From Planktothrix tepida PCC 9214 (GTDB lineage Bacteria; Cyanobacteriota; Cyanobacteriia; Cyanobacteriales; Microcoleaceae), in NCBI RefSeq assembly GCF_900009145.1, contig NZ_LN889760.1, positions 1 to 49,251 of the forward strand: a DNA stretch of 49,251 nt. Direction: 5' to 3'. Shown piece by piece: positions 7,417 through 17,804 of this stretch. The notes beneath the pieces were generated by a model. The model ran no database searches. It was not told where the DNA came from and saw nothing but the letters and a program-made list of their open reading frames with translations. Positions within the stretch are counted from its first letter, which is position 1. Each line of letters opens with the position of its first letter. The translations under genes were made by a program, and so were the position numbers.

Positions 7417-10400
7417 ATGTTCGGCGATTACTTGCATTTTGTCCACCAGATGCCGGATAGCAGTATCGTCTATCAGGGCGAGTACCATCCAGGATTGGTT
7501 ATTCTTTCCATCGCCATTGCTATTTTTACCTCCTATACCGCCTTTTTGATGAGCCAGTTTGCTGAACGGGTTAGGGCTCAACACATTCGTAATACCCTGT
7601 TTTCCTTAAGTGGAGTGGCAATGGGAATCGGCATCTGGGCTATGCACTTCATTGGAATGCTAGGGTTTCACCTGCCTTGCGGTATCAACTATGATCCTGG
7701 GGTGACAGCCCTATCGATGGTTCCGGGTGTAGCTGCCAGCGTCTATGCGATGCACTTCATTACCCGTTCCCGCCCCAGTTTCAAAGTCTTGCTAATTGCA
7801 GGGACATTATTTGGGCTTGGCATTGGTACAATGCACTATACAGGCATGGCAGCCATGCGATTGGATGGCTTGATTCGCTACAATGTCTTCCGCTTCACCT
7901 TCTCAATTGTAGTCGCGATCATTTTAGCTGTAACCGCGCTGTGGTTCCGCTTCTATATGAGTCAACGGTTTTCAGTAGCAGCGAGTCGCTATACCTTAAC
8001 CATTTCAGCCGTAATCATGGGACTGGCAACATCGGCTATGCACTATTCTGGAATGACTGCTGCTTATTTCCTGCCAAACTCCGTCAGTCATAACTCTATT
8101 ACTGGCGTTGAACCCCATATTATTGTCATTACCGTCACCCTAGCCACTACATTACTCACAGGGATTGTGATGCTGGTGGTATTACATGAAACGGCATTGC
8201 AACGGGATCAAAGTAAGGCTTTGGCAGAAACGGAAGCCTGGTATCGAGGAATAATTGAATATGCTCCTGATGGGATGCTTGTGATTGACTCCAAGGGGAT
8301 TATTATCCTGGCTAACACTTCCCTAGCCACCATGTTTGGATATGAGACTCATCAGTTAATCGGTCAGCCAATCCACAGACTGGGACTGGATGAAGTCTGT
8401 GCATACCATTTTGACTGTGCAAATTGTAACTCACACCTAGAACCCGCTTGTCAGATCGGCATTCACAATCGAGAAGTGCTGGGTCTGCGTTACGACGGTT
8501 CCTCCTTTCCCGTTGAAGTGGGACTTGCCCGTTTGCCGGCCTTGGGAGAACACGATATCAGTATATTTGCCTCAGTCCGCGACATTACAGCCCGTAAACA
8601 AGCTGAATTGGAAATTACTCGCCAGCGTGAACACCTTCAGTCCATTCTCGATAAAGCTCCGGTTGGAGTCGCGATCACCGTCGATGGCATTACCCGGTTT
8701 GCGAACCAACGTATTGCCGACTTGGTGGATCTCAAGATCGGGGACTCCCCAGCCAAAATCTATGTTGATCCCTCGGTTCGCCCTCAAATGCTGGCGGAAC
8801 TGCAACGCCAGGGCATCTATGAAGGGGGTTATTTCAAAATGTATAGCCCCACTGGGGAGATTCGCGATATTATGGCCACTTTCATGGTCACGGAATACGA
8901 AGGGAAGCCCGGAGTGTTGGGGTGGCTAACGGATATTGGCAAGATTAAAGCCGCTGAGGAGGAAATGCGACGGGCAAAGGAACTCGCTGAGGAAACCAGT
9001 CGGGTTAAAGCTGATTTTCTGGCTAATATGAGCCATGAAATTCGCACGCCGATGAATGCTGTTATTGGCATGACTCATTTAGCACTGAAAACGGATCTAA
9101 CTTCTCGTCAACGGGAATACTTAACTAAAATTCGAACCTCCAGCCAACACTTGTTGGGAATTATTAATGATATTTTAGATTTCTCGAAAATTGAAGCGGG
9201 TAAATTAACTATTGAGTCTATTGATTTTGAACTAGAAAAGGTACTGGAAAATGTTTCAACCTTAATTAGTGAAAAAGCCGCCGCTAAGGGTTTAGAACTG
9301 ATCTTTGATATTGATCGAAATTTACCTCGAAACTTCATTGGCGATCCCTTACGTTTAGGCCAGATTCTGATTAACTATGCCAATAATGCCGTTAAGTTCA
9401 CGGAAAAGGGTGAAATTGCCATCATCATCAGGCTCAAGGAATACCGTGATACTGATATTGTTCTGTATATTGCCGTCAAAGACACCGGAATTGGTTTGAC
9501 TCCGCAGCAGTTAGGACAGTTATTCCAAGGTTTCCAACAGGCGGATACTTCCACGACTCGCAAGTTTGGGGGAACTGGACTGGGTTTGGCAATCTGTAAG
9601 CGAATTACAGAACTGATGGGAGGGGAAGTCGGTGTCGAAAGTGAATACGGCAAAGGTAGCACCTTTTGGTGTACGGTATGTCTACGCAAGAGCAATGCAA
9701 CAGCACGGCGCTTAGTGCTGAGTCCTGACCTGGAAGGCAAGCGTGTATTAGTGGTAGATGACAATGAAAACGCCCGACTGGTGTTGATGGATCTACTCGA
9801 ACAGATGAAATTTAAGGTTGATCAAGCCCGTTCTGGTTCAGAAGCGTTACAGGCTGTGGCGGAAGCTGATGCAGAACGTCGTCCTTACGAGATTGTTTTT
9901 CTCGACTGGCAAATGCCCGGTCTGGATGGGCTACAAGTGGTGCGTCGGATGCAAGACCTCCCTTTACAACATAAACCCCATCATTTAATTGTCACCGCCT
10001 ACGGACGGGAGGAAGTGTTCAAAGCCGCCGAAACCCTGGGCATTGCAGATGTACTTGTTAAACCCGTCAATGCCTCTGTCCTGTTTGATAGTTTAGTGGG
10101 ATTACTCGGTGGTAATATCGAAAAGGTCAGCACTCCAACCTCTAAAACCTCGACCCTTCTAGTTGACCGCCTCAAACAGATTACCAACGCCAAGATTCTG
10201 CTAGTTGAAGATAACGAAATCAATCAGGATGTGGCGATCGGGTTGTTAACCGATGCTGGATTTGTCGTTGATCTAGCCGAAAACGGACGGATCGCCGTAG
10301 AAAAGGTTCAGACGGGTGACTATGATATTGTGTTGATGGATATGCAGATGCCAGAAATGGATGGAGTGGAAGCGACTGCTGTGATCCGCAAAGATGCTCG

Positions 10401-11217
10401 TTACGATAGTTTACCGATTGTGGCAATGACAGCCAGCGTGATGCAGGACGATCGGGATCGATGTTTAGAAGTGGGAATGAACGATCATGTCGCCAAACCC
10501 ATTGAACCGGAGCAACTCTGGAAAACGCTGTTGAAATGGATTACACCTCGTTCAGGACGAGATCAACATCCAGAACAACCTACCGCTATGCCTTTAAATT
10601 CAGAGGATGCCATTGTCATTCCATCCGATATTCTAGGTCTTGATACTTCGGAAGGACTGCGGCGGGTTCTGGGTAACAAGTCACTTTATCTGTCCATGCT
10701 CCGAAAATTTGCATCAGGACAGAAAACCGTTGTAGACAAAATCAGCCAAGCACTGGATACCCAGGACAAAACCCAAGCTGAACGGTTGGCTCATACCCTC
10801 AAGGGGGTTGCTGGCAACATTGGTGCATTTATAATACAGGAGGCATCTGCCTCCCTCGAAACAGCAATTAAACAAGACTGTTCTCGTTCAGAAGTTGATT
10901 CATTATTAGCCACAATTCGTGGCCCTCTGGAAACGTTGATCAACCAACTGGAGATGAAGTTTCCACCCAAAGCTGTTACTCCCCAAATGACCATAGACTT
11001 TGTAAAACTCGAACAGATTTGTACTCGACTGTCGGAACTCCTCGTTGAAAATGATGCCGAAGCCGCTGATCTGTTACAAGATCATACCGATTTACTAAGA
11101 AATGCCTTCCCTAATCATTACAGTGCCATTGAAGTTGGAGTGAATTCATTTGATTTTGATACAGCCCATACTGCGTTAGGATTGGCTAGGCAAGCTCTGA
11201 AACCATCACAGGGGTAA
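7417..11217 (+). CDS. MHYT-PAS-PAS hybrid histidine kinase with two receivers and Hpt
   Basis: The 1266-aa sensor kinase starts with about seven transmembrane helices carrying three MHYT repeats (MHFIGM 76-81, MHYTGM 139-144, MHYSGM 208-213), a domain proposed to bind copper and sense O2, CO or NO. PAS1 (about 273-395) contains a cysteine cluster C328, C334, C337, C345 with H331 and H340. PAS2 spans about 398-515. The kinase core has HisKA (phospho-His H540 in SHEIRTPMN) and an HATPase with N, G1 and G2 boxes. Receiver 1 (D830), receiver 2 (D975) and an Hpt domain (H1126) follow, then a short extra helical domain. It lies 53 bases after ccmO on the same strand with no evident terminator. TATAAT overlaps the chosen start, so M12 (7450) is an alternative start. 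Confidence 0.9.
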   Translation: MFGDYLHFVHQMPDSSIVYQGEYHPGLVILSIAIAIFTSYTAFLMSQFAERVRAQHIRNTLFSLSGVAMGIGIWAMHFIGMLGFHLPCGINYDPGVTALSMVPGVAASVYAMHFITRSRPSFKVLLIAGTLFGLGIGTMHYTGMAAMRLDGLIRYNVFRFTFSIVVAIILAVTALWFRFYMSQRFSVAASRYTLTISAVIMGLATSAMHYSGMTAAYFLPNSVSHNSITGVEPHIIVITVTLATTLLTGIVMLVVLHETALQRDQSKALAETEAWYRGIIEYAPDGMLVIDSKGIIILANTSLATMFGYETHQLIGQPIHRLGLDEVCAYHFDCANCNSHLEPACQIGIHNREVLGLRYDGSSFPVEVGLARLPALGEHDISIFASVRDITARKQAELEITRQREHLQSILDKAPVGVAITVDGITRFANQRIADLVDLKIGDSPAKIYVDPSVRPQMLAELQRQGIYEGGYFKMYSPTGEIRDIMATFMVTEYEGKPGVLGWLTDIGKIKAAEEEMRRAKELAEETSRVKADFLANMSHEIRTPMNAVIGMTHLALKTDLTSRQREYLTKIRTSSQHLLGIINDILDFSKIEAGKLTIESIDFELEKVLENVSTLISEKAAAKGLELIFDIDRNLPRNFIGDPLRLGQILINYANNAVKFTEKGEIAIIIRLKEYRDTDIVLYIAVKDTGIGLTPQQLGQLFQGFQQADTSTTRKFGGTGLGLAICKRITELMGGEVGVESEYGKGSTFWCTVCLRKSNATARRLVLSPDLEGKRVLVVDDNENARLVLMDLLEQMKFKVDQARSGSEALQAVAEADAERRPYEIVFLDWQMPGLDGLQVVRRMQDLPLQHKPHHLIVTAYGREEVFKAAETLGIADVLVKPVNASVLFDSLVGLLGGNIEKVSTPTSKTSTLLVDRLKQITNAKILLVEDNEINQDVAIGLLTDAGFVVDLAENGRIAVEKVQTGDYDIVLMDMQMPEMDGVEATAVIRKDARYDSLPIVAMTASVMQDDRDRCLEVGMNDHVAKPIEPEQLWKTLLKWITPRSGRDQHPEQPTAMPLNSEDAIVIPSDILGLDTSEGLRRVLGNKSLYLSMLRKFASGQKTVVDKISQALDTQDKTQAERLAHTLKGVAGNIGAFIIQEASASLETAIKQDCSRSEVDSLLATIRGPLETLINQLEMKFPPKAVTPQMTIDFVKLEQICTRLSELLVENDAEAADLLQDHTDLLRNAFPNHYSAIEVGVNSFDFDTAHTALGLARQALKPSQG

Positions 11218-11228
11218 TATAAAAGGAT

Positions 11229-12329
11229 ATGCACATCTCTCAAGGCCAGAATGAAAAAGCGACCATTTTAGTCGTAGATGATACCCCGGATAACCTGACT
11301 TTTATCAGTGGACTGCTGAAGGATGATTATCGGGTCAAGGTTGCTAACAATGGTGAAAAAGCATTGACAATTGCTCAGTCAGCTAATCCCCCTGATTTGA
11401 TCCTCCTTGATATTATGATGCCTGGTTTGGATGGTTATGAGGTTTGTCGCCAGCTTAAGGCTAACCCACAAACTCAGGATATCCCGATTATCTTTCTGAC
11501 GGCTAAATCGAGCATTGAGGATGAGCGTAAAGGCTTAGAGTTGGGCGCGACTGACTATATTACAAAACCTGTTAGCCCGCCAATTCTCATGGCTAGGGTT
11601 AAAACCCAACTCAGGCTAAAAGCATCTTATGACCATCTTCGAGACTTGCTGAGTTTCCGTGAAGATATGGTTAATATGATGGTTCATGACTTACGAAATC
11701 CAATTACCAGTATTCTCTTAGCCGCAGAATTGCTGATGAAATATTCCACCGTACCCCCCGAAAAACTTCAGAAAAAGCTGGATCAGATTTTGAAAGGGGT
11801 ACGACAGCTGCGATCTTTGGTGGATGAATTACTTTTAAGGGCTAAATTAGAATCGAGTAAATTAGTTCTTGAACGTCAAGAGGTAGACCTGTGTGAACTT
11901 TGTACCTCGGCCATTACAGACTTACAAGAAATTGCCACTCAAAATAATTTAAAACTGATTGCCAAAATGCCTCAAGTGAATCACCGTCTGGTGAATATTG
12001 ATCCCTCTCTATTTCGTCGCACCCTTGACAATTTGCTATCCAATGCGATTAAGTTTTCACCCCATGATAGTGAAATTATCCTCACAGTTGATTACCCAGG
12101 TGAACAAGGTGCTAGAGTTCAGGTTGCTGATTTTGGACCAGGGGTGAATGATAATTTACGACAAAGCATTTTTGAAAAATATGAAATTGGAACTCCCATG
12201 AAAGGAATTAGCCAAACTGGATTAGGTTTAGCGTTTTGCAAACTTGTGGCGGAGGCTCATGGCGGCAGGATTTCCGTTGTTGATAATACACCTCAAGGTT
12301 CAATCTTCATTATTGAAATTGACCATTAA
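11229..12329 (+). CDS. Receiver-histidine kinase (cyanobacterial RR-HK hybrid)
   Basis: This 366-aa soluble protein has an N-terminal receiver domain with acidic pocket D17/D18 and phospho-acceptor D61 (LLDIMMPGLDGYE). A short linker leads to a HisKA domain with H153 in MVHDLRNPITSIL, and an HATPase domain follows (N-box NLLSNAIKFSPHD; G2-box GLGLAFCK). The architecture is a response regulator that controls its own kinase output. It starts 11 bases after the MHYT kinase, with AAAGGA ahead of the ATG, so the pair is almost certainly cotranscribed and may form a phosphorelay: MHYT kinase to Hpt to this receiver. No DNA-binding output domain is present in either protein, so the final target is unknown. 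Confidence 0.9.
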   Translation: MHISQGQNEKATILVVDDTPDNLTFISGLLKDDYRVKVANNGEKALTIAQSANPPDLILLDIMMPGLDGYEVCRQLKANPQTQDIPIIFLTAKSSIEDERKGLELGATDYITKPVSPPILMARVKTQLRLKASYDHLRDLLSFREDMVNMMVHDLRNPITSILLAAELLMKYSTVPPEKLQKKLDQILKGVRQLRSLVDELLLRAKLESSKLVLERQEVDLCELCTSAITDLQEIATQNNLKLIAKMPQVNHRLVNIDPSLFRRTLDNLLSNAIKFSPHDSEIILTVDYPGEQGARVQVADFGPGVNDNLRQSIFEKYEIGTPMKGISQTGLGLAFCKLVAEAHGGRISVVDNTPQGSIFIIEIDH

Positions 12330-12353
12330 ATTTTCCTTTACTTCAGTTTAGTT

Positions 12354-14039
12354 ATGAAAATTGCGATCGCTCAACTTAACCCAACGGTTGGAGACTTAAC
12401 GCTCAATGCTCAACGAATATTAGACGCAGCAGAAAAAGCGGTTGAAGCGGGATGTCATCTATTATTAACGACAGAATTATCCTTAACAGGATATCCTCCC
12501 AGAGATTTATTAATTCGCCCGAGTTTTATTGAGGCGACAGAGAAAAAATTACAGCAATTAGCAATAGATTTACCTCCTAAAATTGCCGTTTTAGTCGGAA
12601 CAATTCAACAAAATTTAGATTATCAAACAAAAGGTGGCAACCCAATTTTTAATAGTGCTGCATTATTAGAAAAGGGTGAAATTAAACAGTATTTTAAGAA
12701 ACGATTATTACCAACCTATGATGTTTTTGATGAGGATCGCTATTTTGAACCGGGGTTAGAAAGTGATTTTTTCTATTTAGAAGAAAACTTGAAAATTGGG
12801 GTAACAATTTGTGAGGATTTATGGAATGATGAACTATTCTGGGGAAAACGCAATTATCCTTGTAATCCGTTTCAAGATTTAGCGAATTTAGATGTAGATT
12901 TAGTCGTTAATTTATCGGCTTCACCTTATCAAGTGGGTAAGCAAAAATTTAGACAATCTTTAATTAGTCATACGGCAAAACGCTATAATCTTCCGATTTT
13001 ATATGCAAATCAAGTCGGAGGAAATGATGATTTAATTTTTGATGGTTGTAGTTTTGCCTTTAATAAAAATGGCGATAAAATTTTAAGTTTAAAACCCTTT
13101 GAGACGGATTTTGCCGTTATAGAATTTGATACCCAAACCCAAGATTTAGTTGCTAATTTTTCTCAAAATCAAGACATAAATTTAATTGAGAATGAAGATC
13201 AAGAAATTTGGTCAGCGTTAGTTTTAGGGGTAAAAGATTATGTGCATAAATGTGGATTTTCTAAAGTAGTTTTAGGGTTAAGTGGAGGGATTGATTCTTC
13301 TTTAGTTGCAGCGATCGCAACGGAAGCATTAGGCGCAGAAAACGTTTTAGGGGTATTAATGCCATCTCCCTATAGTTCCGATCATTCCATTCAAGATGCT
13401 TTAGAATTAGCCAATCATTTAGGGATTCAAACCCAGACTTTACCCATTGGCGATTTAATGCAAACCTTTGATCAAACCTTAGAACCGATGTTTACAGGAA
13501 CATCCTTTGGACTAGCTGAAGAAAACCTCCAATCTCGCATCCGAGGAACCTTATTAATGGCGGTTTCTAATAAATTTGGGCATTTATTATTAACCACTGG
13601 GAATAAATCAGAAATGGCGGTGGGATATTGTACCTTATATGGTGATATGAATGGAGGATTAGCGGTCATTGCAGATGTACCGAAAACCCGTGTTTATTCC
13701 TTATGTTCTTGGCTAAATCAATATTATGGAAAAGAAATAATTCCCCATCATGTATTAGTAAAACCGCCGAGTGCAGAACTCAAACCCGGACAGGTGGATC
13801 AAGATTCTTTACCTCCTTATGAAATTTTGGATGATATTTTATATCGTTTAGTTGAAAAACATCAATCCTTGACTGAAATTGTGGAAGCAGGACAGGTCGA
13901 AACGGTCGTTAAAAAAGTGATTCGATTAGTGATGATTGCTGAATTTAAACGTCGTCAAGCCGCACCCGGATTAAAAATTAGCGATCGCGCTTTTGGAACC
14001 GGATGGAGAATGCCCATTGCTAAAGCCCTTAATTGGTAA
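12354..14039 (+). CDS. nadE: Glutamine-dependent NAD+ synthetase
   Basis: This 561-aa two-domain enzyme converts deamido-NAD+ to NAD+ using ATP and glutamine, the last step of NAD synthesis. The N-terminal nitrilase-like amidase (about 1-260) has catalytic E41 in TTELSLTGYPPRD, Lys near 116, and nucleophile C153 in TICEDLWND. The C-terminal synthetase has the ATP-pyrophosphatase P-loop SGGIDSS (310-316). The size matches bacterial two-domain NadE. It follows the receiver-kinase by 24 bases with no terminator, so it may be carried on the same transcript, though a functional link is not evident. Several HIP1 octamers lie inside. Confidence 0.96.
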   Translation: MKIAIAQLNPTVGDLTLNAQRILDAAEKAVEAGCHLLLTTELSLTGYPPRDLLIRPSFIEATEKKLQQLAIDLPPKIAVLVGTIQQNLDYQTKGGNPIFNSAALLEKGEIKQYFKKRLLPTYDVFDEDRYFEPGLESDFFYLEENLKIGVTICEDLWNDELFWGKRNYPCNPFQDLANLDVDLVVNLSASPYQVGKQKFRQSLISHTAKRYNLPILYANQVGGNDDLIFDGCSFAFNKNGDKILSLKPFETDFAVIEFDTQTQDLVANFSQNQDINLIENEDQEIWSALVLGVKDYVHKCGFSKVVLGLSGGIDSSLVAAIATEALGAENVLGVLMPSPYSSDHSIQDALELANHLGIQTQTLPIGDLMQTFDQTLEPMFTGTSFGLAEENLQSRIRGTLLMAVSNKFGHLLLTTGNKSEMAVGYCTLYGDMNGGLAVIADVPKTRVYSLCSWLNQYYGKEIIPHHVLVKPPSAELKPGQVDQDSLPPYEILDDILYRLVEKHQSLTEIVEAGQVETVVKKVIRLVMIAEFKRRQAAPGLKISDRAFGTGWRMPIAKALNW

Positions 14040-14060
14040 TATATAGCAACGCATTACAGT

Positions 14061-14104
14061 TGTAGAGACGCGCCATGTAGAGACGCGCCATGGCACGTCT
14101 CTAC
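14061..14104. repeat. Palindromic GTAGAGACG...CGTCTCTAC interspersed repeat
   Basis: The sequence has one and a half copies of a palindromic repeat: two GTAGAGACGCGCCATG units followed by GGCACGTCTCTAC. It sits between the convergent nadE and the MDR oxidoreductase and can form a strong hairpin, so it may serve as a bidirectional terminator. A degenerate relative occurs at about 39937-39965 and explains the misleading early ATG of the TrpD2-like gene. Confidence 0.75.
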
Positions 14105-14118
14105 TTACTGTTCCCTAA

Positions 14119-15090
14119 TCAATCAATATTAATGGTTTGTAACCCTTCATTAACCGTAATCACAATTTTGCCAACAGTTCGCCCCATTTCACTATAAGTA
14201 TGAGCTTCAGCCAAATCACTTAAGGAATAGGTTCGATCAATGATTGTTTTAACTTTACCCGTTGCGATCAAATCTCGTAAAGCATCTAAATCTCGACGGC
14301 TGGGTTGAGCTAAGACTAATTTACATTTTTGGTTAGAAAAGAATAACGTTTGTAGGGTCGCTCCCATATTATCAACCGTTGGTAATGTTGAGATATAAAT
14401 TCCATCCGGTTTTAGAACTTTTTCACAATTAAAAAAGGACTGTTTACCCACCGCATCAAAAATAATATCATATTGAATTTGTTGCTGAGTAAAATCCTCT
14501 TGGGTATAGTCAATAACGGTATGGGCTCCTAAACGTTTCACAATCTCAACATTAGCCGTCCCACAAACTCCCGTTACCTCTGCATTCATCACCGCAGCAA
14601 TTTGCACCGCAAAGGTTCCGACACCACCAGACGCACCATTGATTAATACCCGTTGTCCCGGTCGCAATTGACCTAAATCTAACAACCCCTGTAACGCCGT
14701 CAGACCCGCCACCGGAACCCCTGCGGCTTCGCTATAGGTCATATTTTGGGGTTTATAGGTCAAATTGGTAGCATTTACAGCCACATACTCCGCATAAGCC
14801 CCTCCAAATAAGGGATTAACGAAGGTATAAACTTGATCTCCAACCCGCCAGCTTGTTGCTTTTTCCCCCACTTCCACCACTTCCCCAGATAAATCACATC
14901 CTAAAACTTTGGGGAAATTGTAGCCGGATAAGGGTTGTAATAATCCCTGCCTAATTTTCCAATCTACAGGATTAATACTACTGGCATGAATTTTGACTAA
15001 AACTTGATCCGGTTTAATCGTTGGGGTGGGAATATCTTCATAACGAAGCACATCGGGTGCTCCGTATTGATTGATAACAATTGCTTTCAT
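14119..15090 (-). CDS. Zinc-free MDR-family NADPH:quinone-reductase-like oxidoreductase
   Basis: This 323-aa medium-chain dehydrogenase/reductase has a GroES-like N-domain (residues about 1-120) with MKAIVINQYGAPDVLRYED at the start, followed by a Rossmann domain with the NADP-binding motif NGASGGVGTFAVQIA near residue 150. The structural and catalytic zinc cysteines of classical alcohol dehydrogenases are not arranged here, so it belongs to the quinone oxidoreductase (QOR/Qor-like) branch. The substrate cannot be predicted. It is transcribed toward nadE. Start chosen at the ATG giving the canonical N-terminus. Confidence 0.85.
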   Translation of the reverse strand: MKAIVINQYGAPDVLRYEDIPTPTIKPDQVLVKIHASSINPVDWKIRQGLLQPLSGYNFPKVLGCDLSGEVVEVGEKATSWRVGDQVYTFVNPLFGGAYAEYVAVNATNLTYKPQNMTYSEAAGVPVAGLTALQGLLDLGQLRPGQRVLINGASGGVGTFAVQIAAVMNAEVTGVCGTANVEIVKRLGAHTVIDYTQEDFTQQQIQYDIIFDAVGKQSFFNCEKVLKPDGIYISTLPTVDNMGATLQTLFFSNQKCKLVLAQPSRRDLDALRDLIATGKVKTIIDRTYSLSDLAEAHTYSEMGRTVGKIVITVNEGLQTINID

Positions 15091-15416
15091 AACCGTTTAC
15101 ATTAATAGGCAGAGAACACCTGTCAGCTTAACACATACTTCTGGAGATGGGGATTCAGGTTCTCTTGATTTTCATTAATATTTTGCTGTTTTTTGAGAGG
15201 AAAAATAGGGTTTTTGAATTCTATATTAACGGTTTTGTTCGGTAAAATATTCATTAAAATTAGTGATTTTTCGTATTTTAACTCAACAATAAAGGACAAA
15301 CTCAAGAGAATAAAATCGGAACTTTTTAACCCATAAACAGTTGTAACTCCCTAAAATTCTCACTATCATGGAATTATGACGCAAAAACCTCGGCAAACCC
15401 TATAATTGAGATTTTT
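15091..15416. promoter_or_regulatory. Divergent intergenic region with a near-leaderless promoter for the remA-like gene
   Basis: No gene is visible in this AT-rich 326-base gap. A perfect TATAAT lies at 15401-15406, only 10 bases before the ATG at 15417. A weak TGACGC -35-like element is centred near 15379. If used, transcription would start about 4 bases before the start codon, giving a nearly leaderless mRNA. The left part presumably contains the promoter of the oxidoreductase gene, which I could not locate. Confidence 0.4.
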
Positions 15417-15683
15417 ATGGATATTCAGTTAATCAATATTGGTTTTGGTAATATTATCTCTGCAAATCGGGTGATTGCCATTGTTAGTCCTGAATCGGCC
15501 CCTATTAAGCGTATTATAACCGATGCACGCGATCGCGGACAGTTAGTCGATGCTACCTATGGACGTAGAACCAGAGCCGTGATTATCACCGATTCTAGCC
15601 ATGTGATTCTCTCTGCCATTCAGCCGGAAACCGTTGCTCATCGGTTCGTGATAGCGAAAGATGGAAATTCTCGCGATGATTAA
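15417..15683 (+). CDS. remA: RemA-like DUF370 regulatory protein
   Basis: This 88-aa DUF370 protein starts [32 protein letters not shown] in part, and carries the conserved [27 protein letters not shown] segment. The Bacillus homologue RemA (YlzA) is an oligomeric DNA-binding activator of matrix genes. The role in cyanobacteria is not established. In Bacillus and many cyanobacteria the gene sits directly upstream of gmk, as here, which supports the assignment. The gap to gmk is 193 bases and contains GGGAACA-type repeat units at 15695-15711. Confidence 0.88.
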   Translation: MDIQLINIGFGNIISANRVIAIVSPESAPIKRIITDARDRGQLVDATYGRRTRAVIITDSSHVILSAIQPETVAHRFVIAKDGNSRDD

Positions 15684-15876
15684 GAAATTTATAGCAGGGA
15701 ACAGGGAACAGTGAGTATTGCAACGGTTTTAGGATTTACGAATTGTCAAACACTTTAATGCGTAGCACTATAGTATCAGTCTTTGTTCTCAATACCCCTG
15801 GCGGTTGCTATATTTTTGATCTCTTGGTTTCCATCGGCATACCATGAGAAAATGGAAAGATTCCTATTCAGCGTGA

Positions 15877-16449
15877 ATGAGTAAAAATTCTATGAAAAAA
15901 GGCCGATTAATTGTAATGACAGGCCCTAGTGGGGTCGGGAAAGGCACCTTGGTTCGTTCCCTGCTCAACTGTCATCCTGACCTGCATTTATCCATTTCCG
16001 TAACAACTCGTTCTCCCCGTCCGGGTGAAATTAATGGACAAGACTACTATTTTGTAGATCGACATCGGTTTCAAGAGATGGTAGAACAGGGAGAGTTATT
16101 AGAATGGGCTGAATTTGCGGGTAATTGTTATGGAACACCCTTAATCCCGGTTAAAGAACATATTGAAGCGGGAACATCGGTTTTATTAGAAATAGAATTA
16201 GAAGGGGCTCGTCAAATTCGGCGCACATTTCCTTCCGCTTTACGAATTTTTATTATGCCTCCTTCCATTGATGAATTAGAACGTCGTTTACGCGGTCGAG
16301 GTCAGGATTCTGAAGATGCCATTCGACGGCGTTTAATGCGAGCAAAAGCAGAAATGGACGCGGCGAATGAGTTTGATTTTGAAGTGATTAATGATGATTT
16401 GGATTTCGCGTTACAACGATTAGAATCTGTGCTATATACGCCTGTTTAA
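15877..16449 (+). CDS. gmk: Guanylate kinase
   Basis: This 190-aa enzyme phosphorylates GMP to GDP with ATP. The P-loop GPSGVGKGT is near residues 17-25, the GMP-binding segment [18 protein letters not shown] follows, and the lid contains RRRLMRA around 146-152. The length is normal. Two in-frame ATGs (MSKNS and MKKGRL, five codons apart) are possible starts; the first is used here, without a strong ribosome site. It follows the remA-like gene, a conserved pairing. Confidence 0.97.
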   Translation: MSKNSMKKGRLIVMTGPSGVGKGTLVRSLLNCHPDLHLSISVTTRSPRPGEINGQDYYFVDRHRFQEMVEQGELLEWAEFAGNCYGTPLIPVKEHIEAGTSVLLEIELEGARQIRRTFPSALRIFIMPPSIDELERRLRGRGQDSEDAIRRRLMRAKAEMDAANEFDFEVINDDLDFALQRLESVLYTPV

Positions 16450-16460
16450 ATTAAGGAAAT

Positions 16461-17798
16461 ATGCCAGAGGAAGAGGCTTTAAAACTCAACTTGGTCAATG
16501 GGATGGCAACAAATGTCAAGTCAGCTGAAGCTTATGCTAATTTAGGGCGTTTGCAGAGTCAGCAAGAACAATGGCAAGCTGCGATCGCAAATTATTATCA
16601 TGCCATCGAATTAAATCCCAATTGCTCTTGGTTTTATCATCATTTAGGGGATATTTTCTTAAAACAAGAACAATGGCAAGAGGCGATTAATCATTATCGT
16701 CGCGCCATTGAACTGAATCCTAATTTTCCCTGGTCGTATCATAATTTGGGAAATGCTTTATTAAAATTAAAATCCTGGGAAGAAGCAATTCAGGTTTACC
16801 GTAAAGCTATTCAGTTAAATGCTCAATTTCATTGGTCTTATTGTAATTTAGGGGATGCGTTAGTTCAGCAAAAAAAGTGGGATTTAGCGATTACTTATTA
16901 TTGGAATAGTTTGGTTGTTCTTCATCAAACCAATCAAGAACAGGATTTTGTGATTATTGCCACTAAATTAGGAGAAACCCTAGAATCTTGTTTACCGGAA
17001 ACTGTTGATCTAGTGATCGCTTATTATCAAAACGTGATTCAGAAGAGTCAACAGTATCCTGAGTATCAAAATATTATTAATTTTCTAAATACTAATCTAA
17101 AATCATGGATTAAAATAGCAGATTTTTTCATCCATAAACATTGGATGAATGCTGCTTTAATTCTGTATTCAATGGCGATTGAAGTTTATCCTGATGAGCG
17201 GTTCATTAAAGAGAAATTAAAAACCATATCTCAGAAAAAGAATGATTTAGAAAAAACGATTGTTTTGTACCATCAAAATATTAGTAAAAATCCAAAAAAA
17301 TGGTCTAAATATGATGATGCGATCGCTGCTAAACCCACTGTTAATTATTCTTATAATCCTTTAGCTGTGAATCAAAAAAACGGACAATTTATATTAAGTA
17401 CGGATATCGATTTTGACTTAGACCAATTAGACCAACTCTTTGAAGCAGTGGGTTGGATGACTCGTTCCCATGAACAAATGAAAATTGCCCTAGAACACAG
17501 TTTTTTAGCCGTTACTCTTTGGTTTGTCAAAGATACCCAAAAACAATTAATAGGGTTTACACGGGCTGTTTCTGATCATGTTTATAATGCAACGTTGTGG
17601 GATGTGGTCATTCATCCCAATTTTCAAAGTCAAGGATTAGGAAAGACCCTAATTCAGTATACGTTAGAAAAACTGCGACAACAAAACATCGAAAATATCA
17701 CCTTATTTGCAGGTTCAAAAGCGGTTAATTTCTATCATAATTTAGGGTTTATTACCGACCCTAATGGTATTAAAGGAATGTTTTGGGTTTCCCCCTAA
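16461..17798 (+). CDS. TPR-repeat protein fused to a GNAT acetyltransferase domain
   Basis: The 445-aa protein begins with about four TPR units (residues about 20-150; AIELNPN-type helices followed by W/SYHNLG). A helical middle region spans about 160-290, and the C-terminal GNAT domain about 300-445. The acetyl-CoA loop is visible as Q389-x-x-G392-x-G394, followed by FYHNLGFI near the end. The separate domains are common; this fusion suggests that the TPRs select a protein substrate for acetylation or recruit the enzyme to a complex. It starts 11 bases after gmk, so it is probably cotranscribed. The substrate is unknown. Confidence 0.85.
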   Translation: MPEEEALKLNLVNGMATNVKSAEAYANLGRLQSQQEQWQAAIANYYHAIELNPNCSWFYHHLGDIFLKQEQWQEAINHYRRAIELNPNFPWSYHNLGNALLKLKSWEEAIQVYRKAIQLNAQFHWSYCNLGDALVQQKKWDLAITYYWNSLVVLHQTNQEQDFVIIATKLGETLESCLPETVDLVIAYYQNVIQKSQQYPEYQNIINFLNTNLKSWIKIADFFIHKHWMNAALILYSMAIEVYPDERFIKEKLKTISQKKNDLEKTIVLYHQNISKNPKKWSKYDDAIAAKPTVNYSYNPLAVNQKNGQFILSTDIDFDLDQLDQLFEAVGWMTRSHEQMKIALEHSFLAVTLWFVKDTQKQLIGFTRAVSDHVYNATLWDVVIHPNFQSQGLGKTLIQYTLEKLRQQNIENITLFAGSKAVNFYHNLGFITDPNGIKGMFWVSP

Positions 17799-17804
17799 CT
17801 ATTT

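Noticed and set aside
15123-15305. 60-codon minus frame
   Set aside because: Low complexity, no start signal, no recognisable domain.
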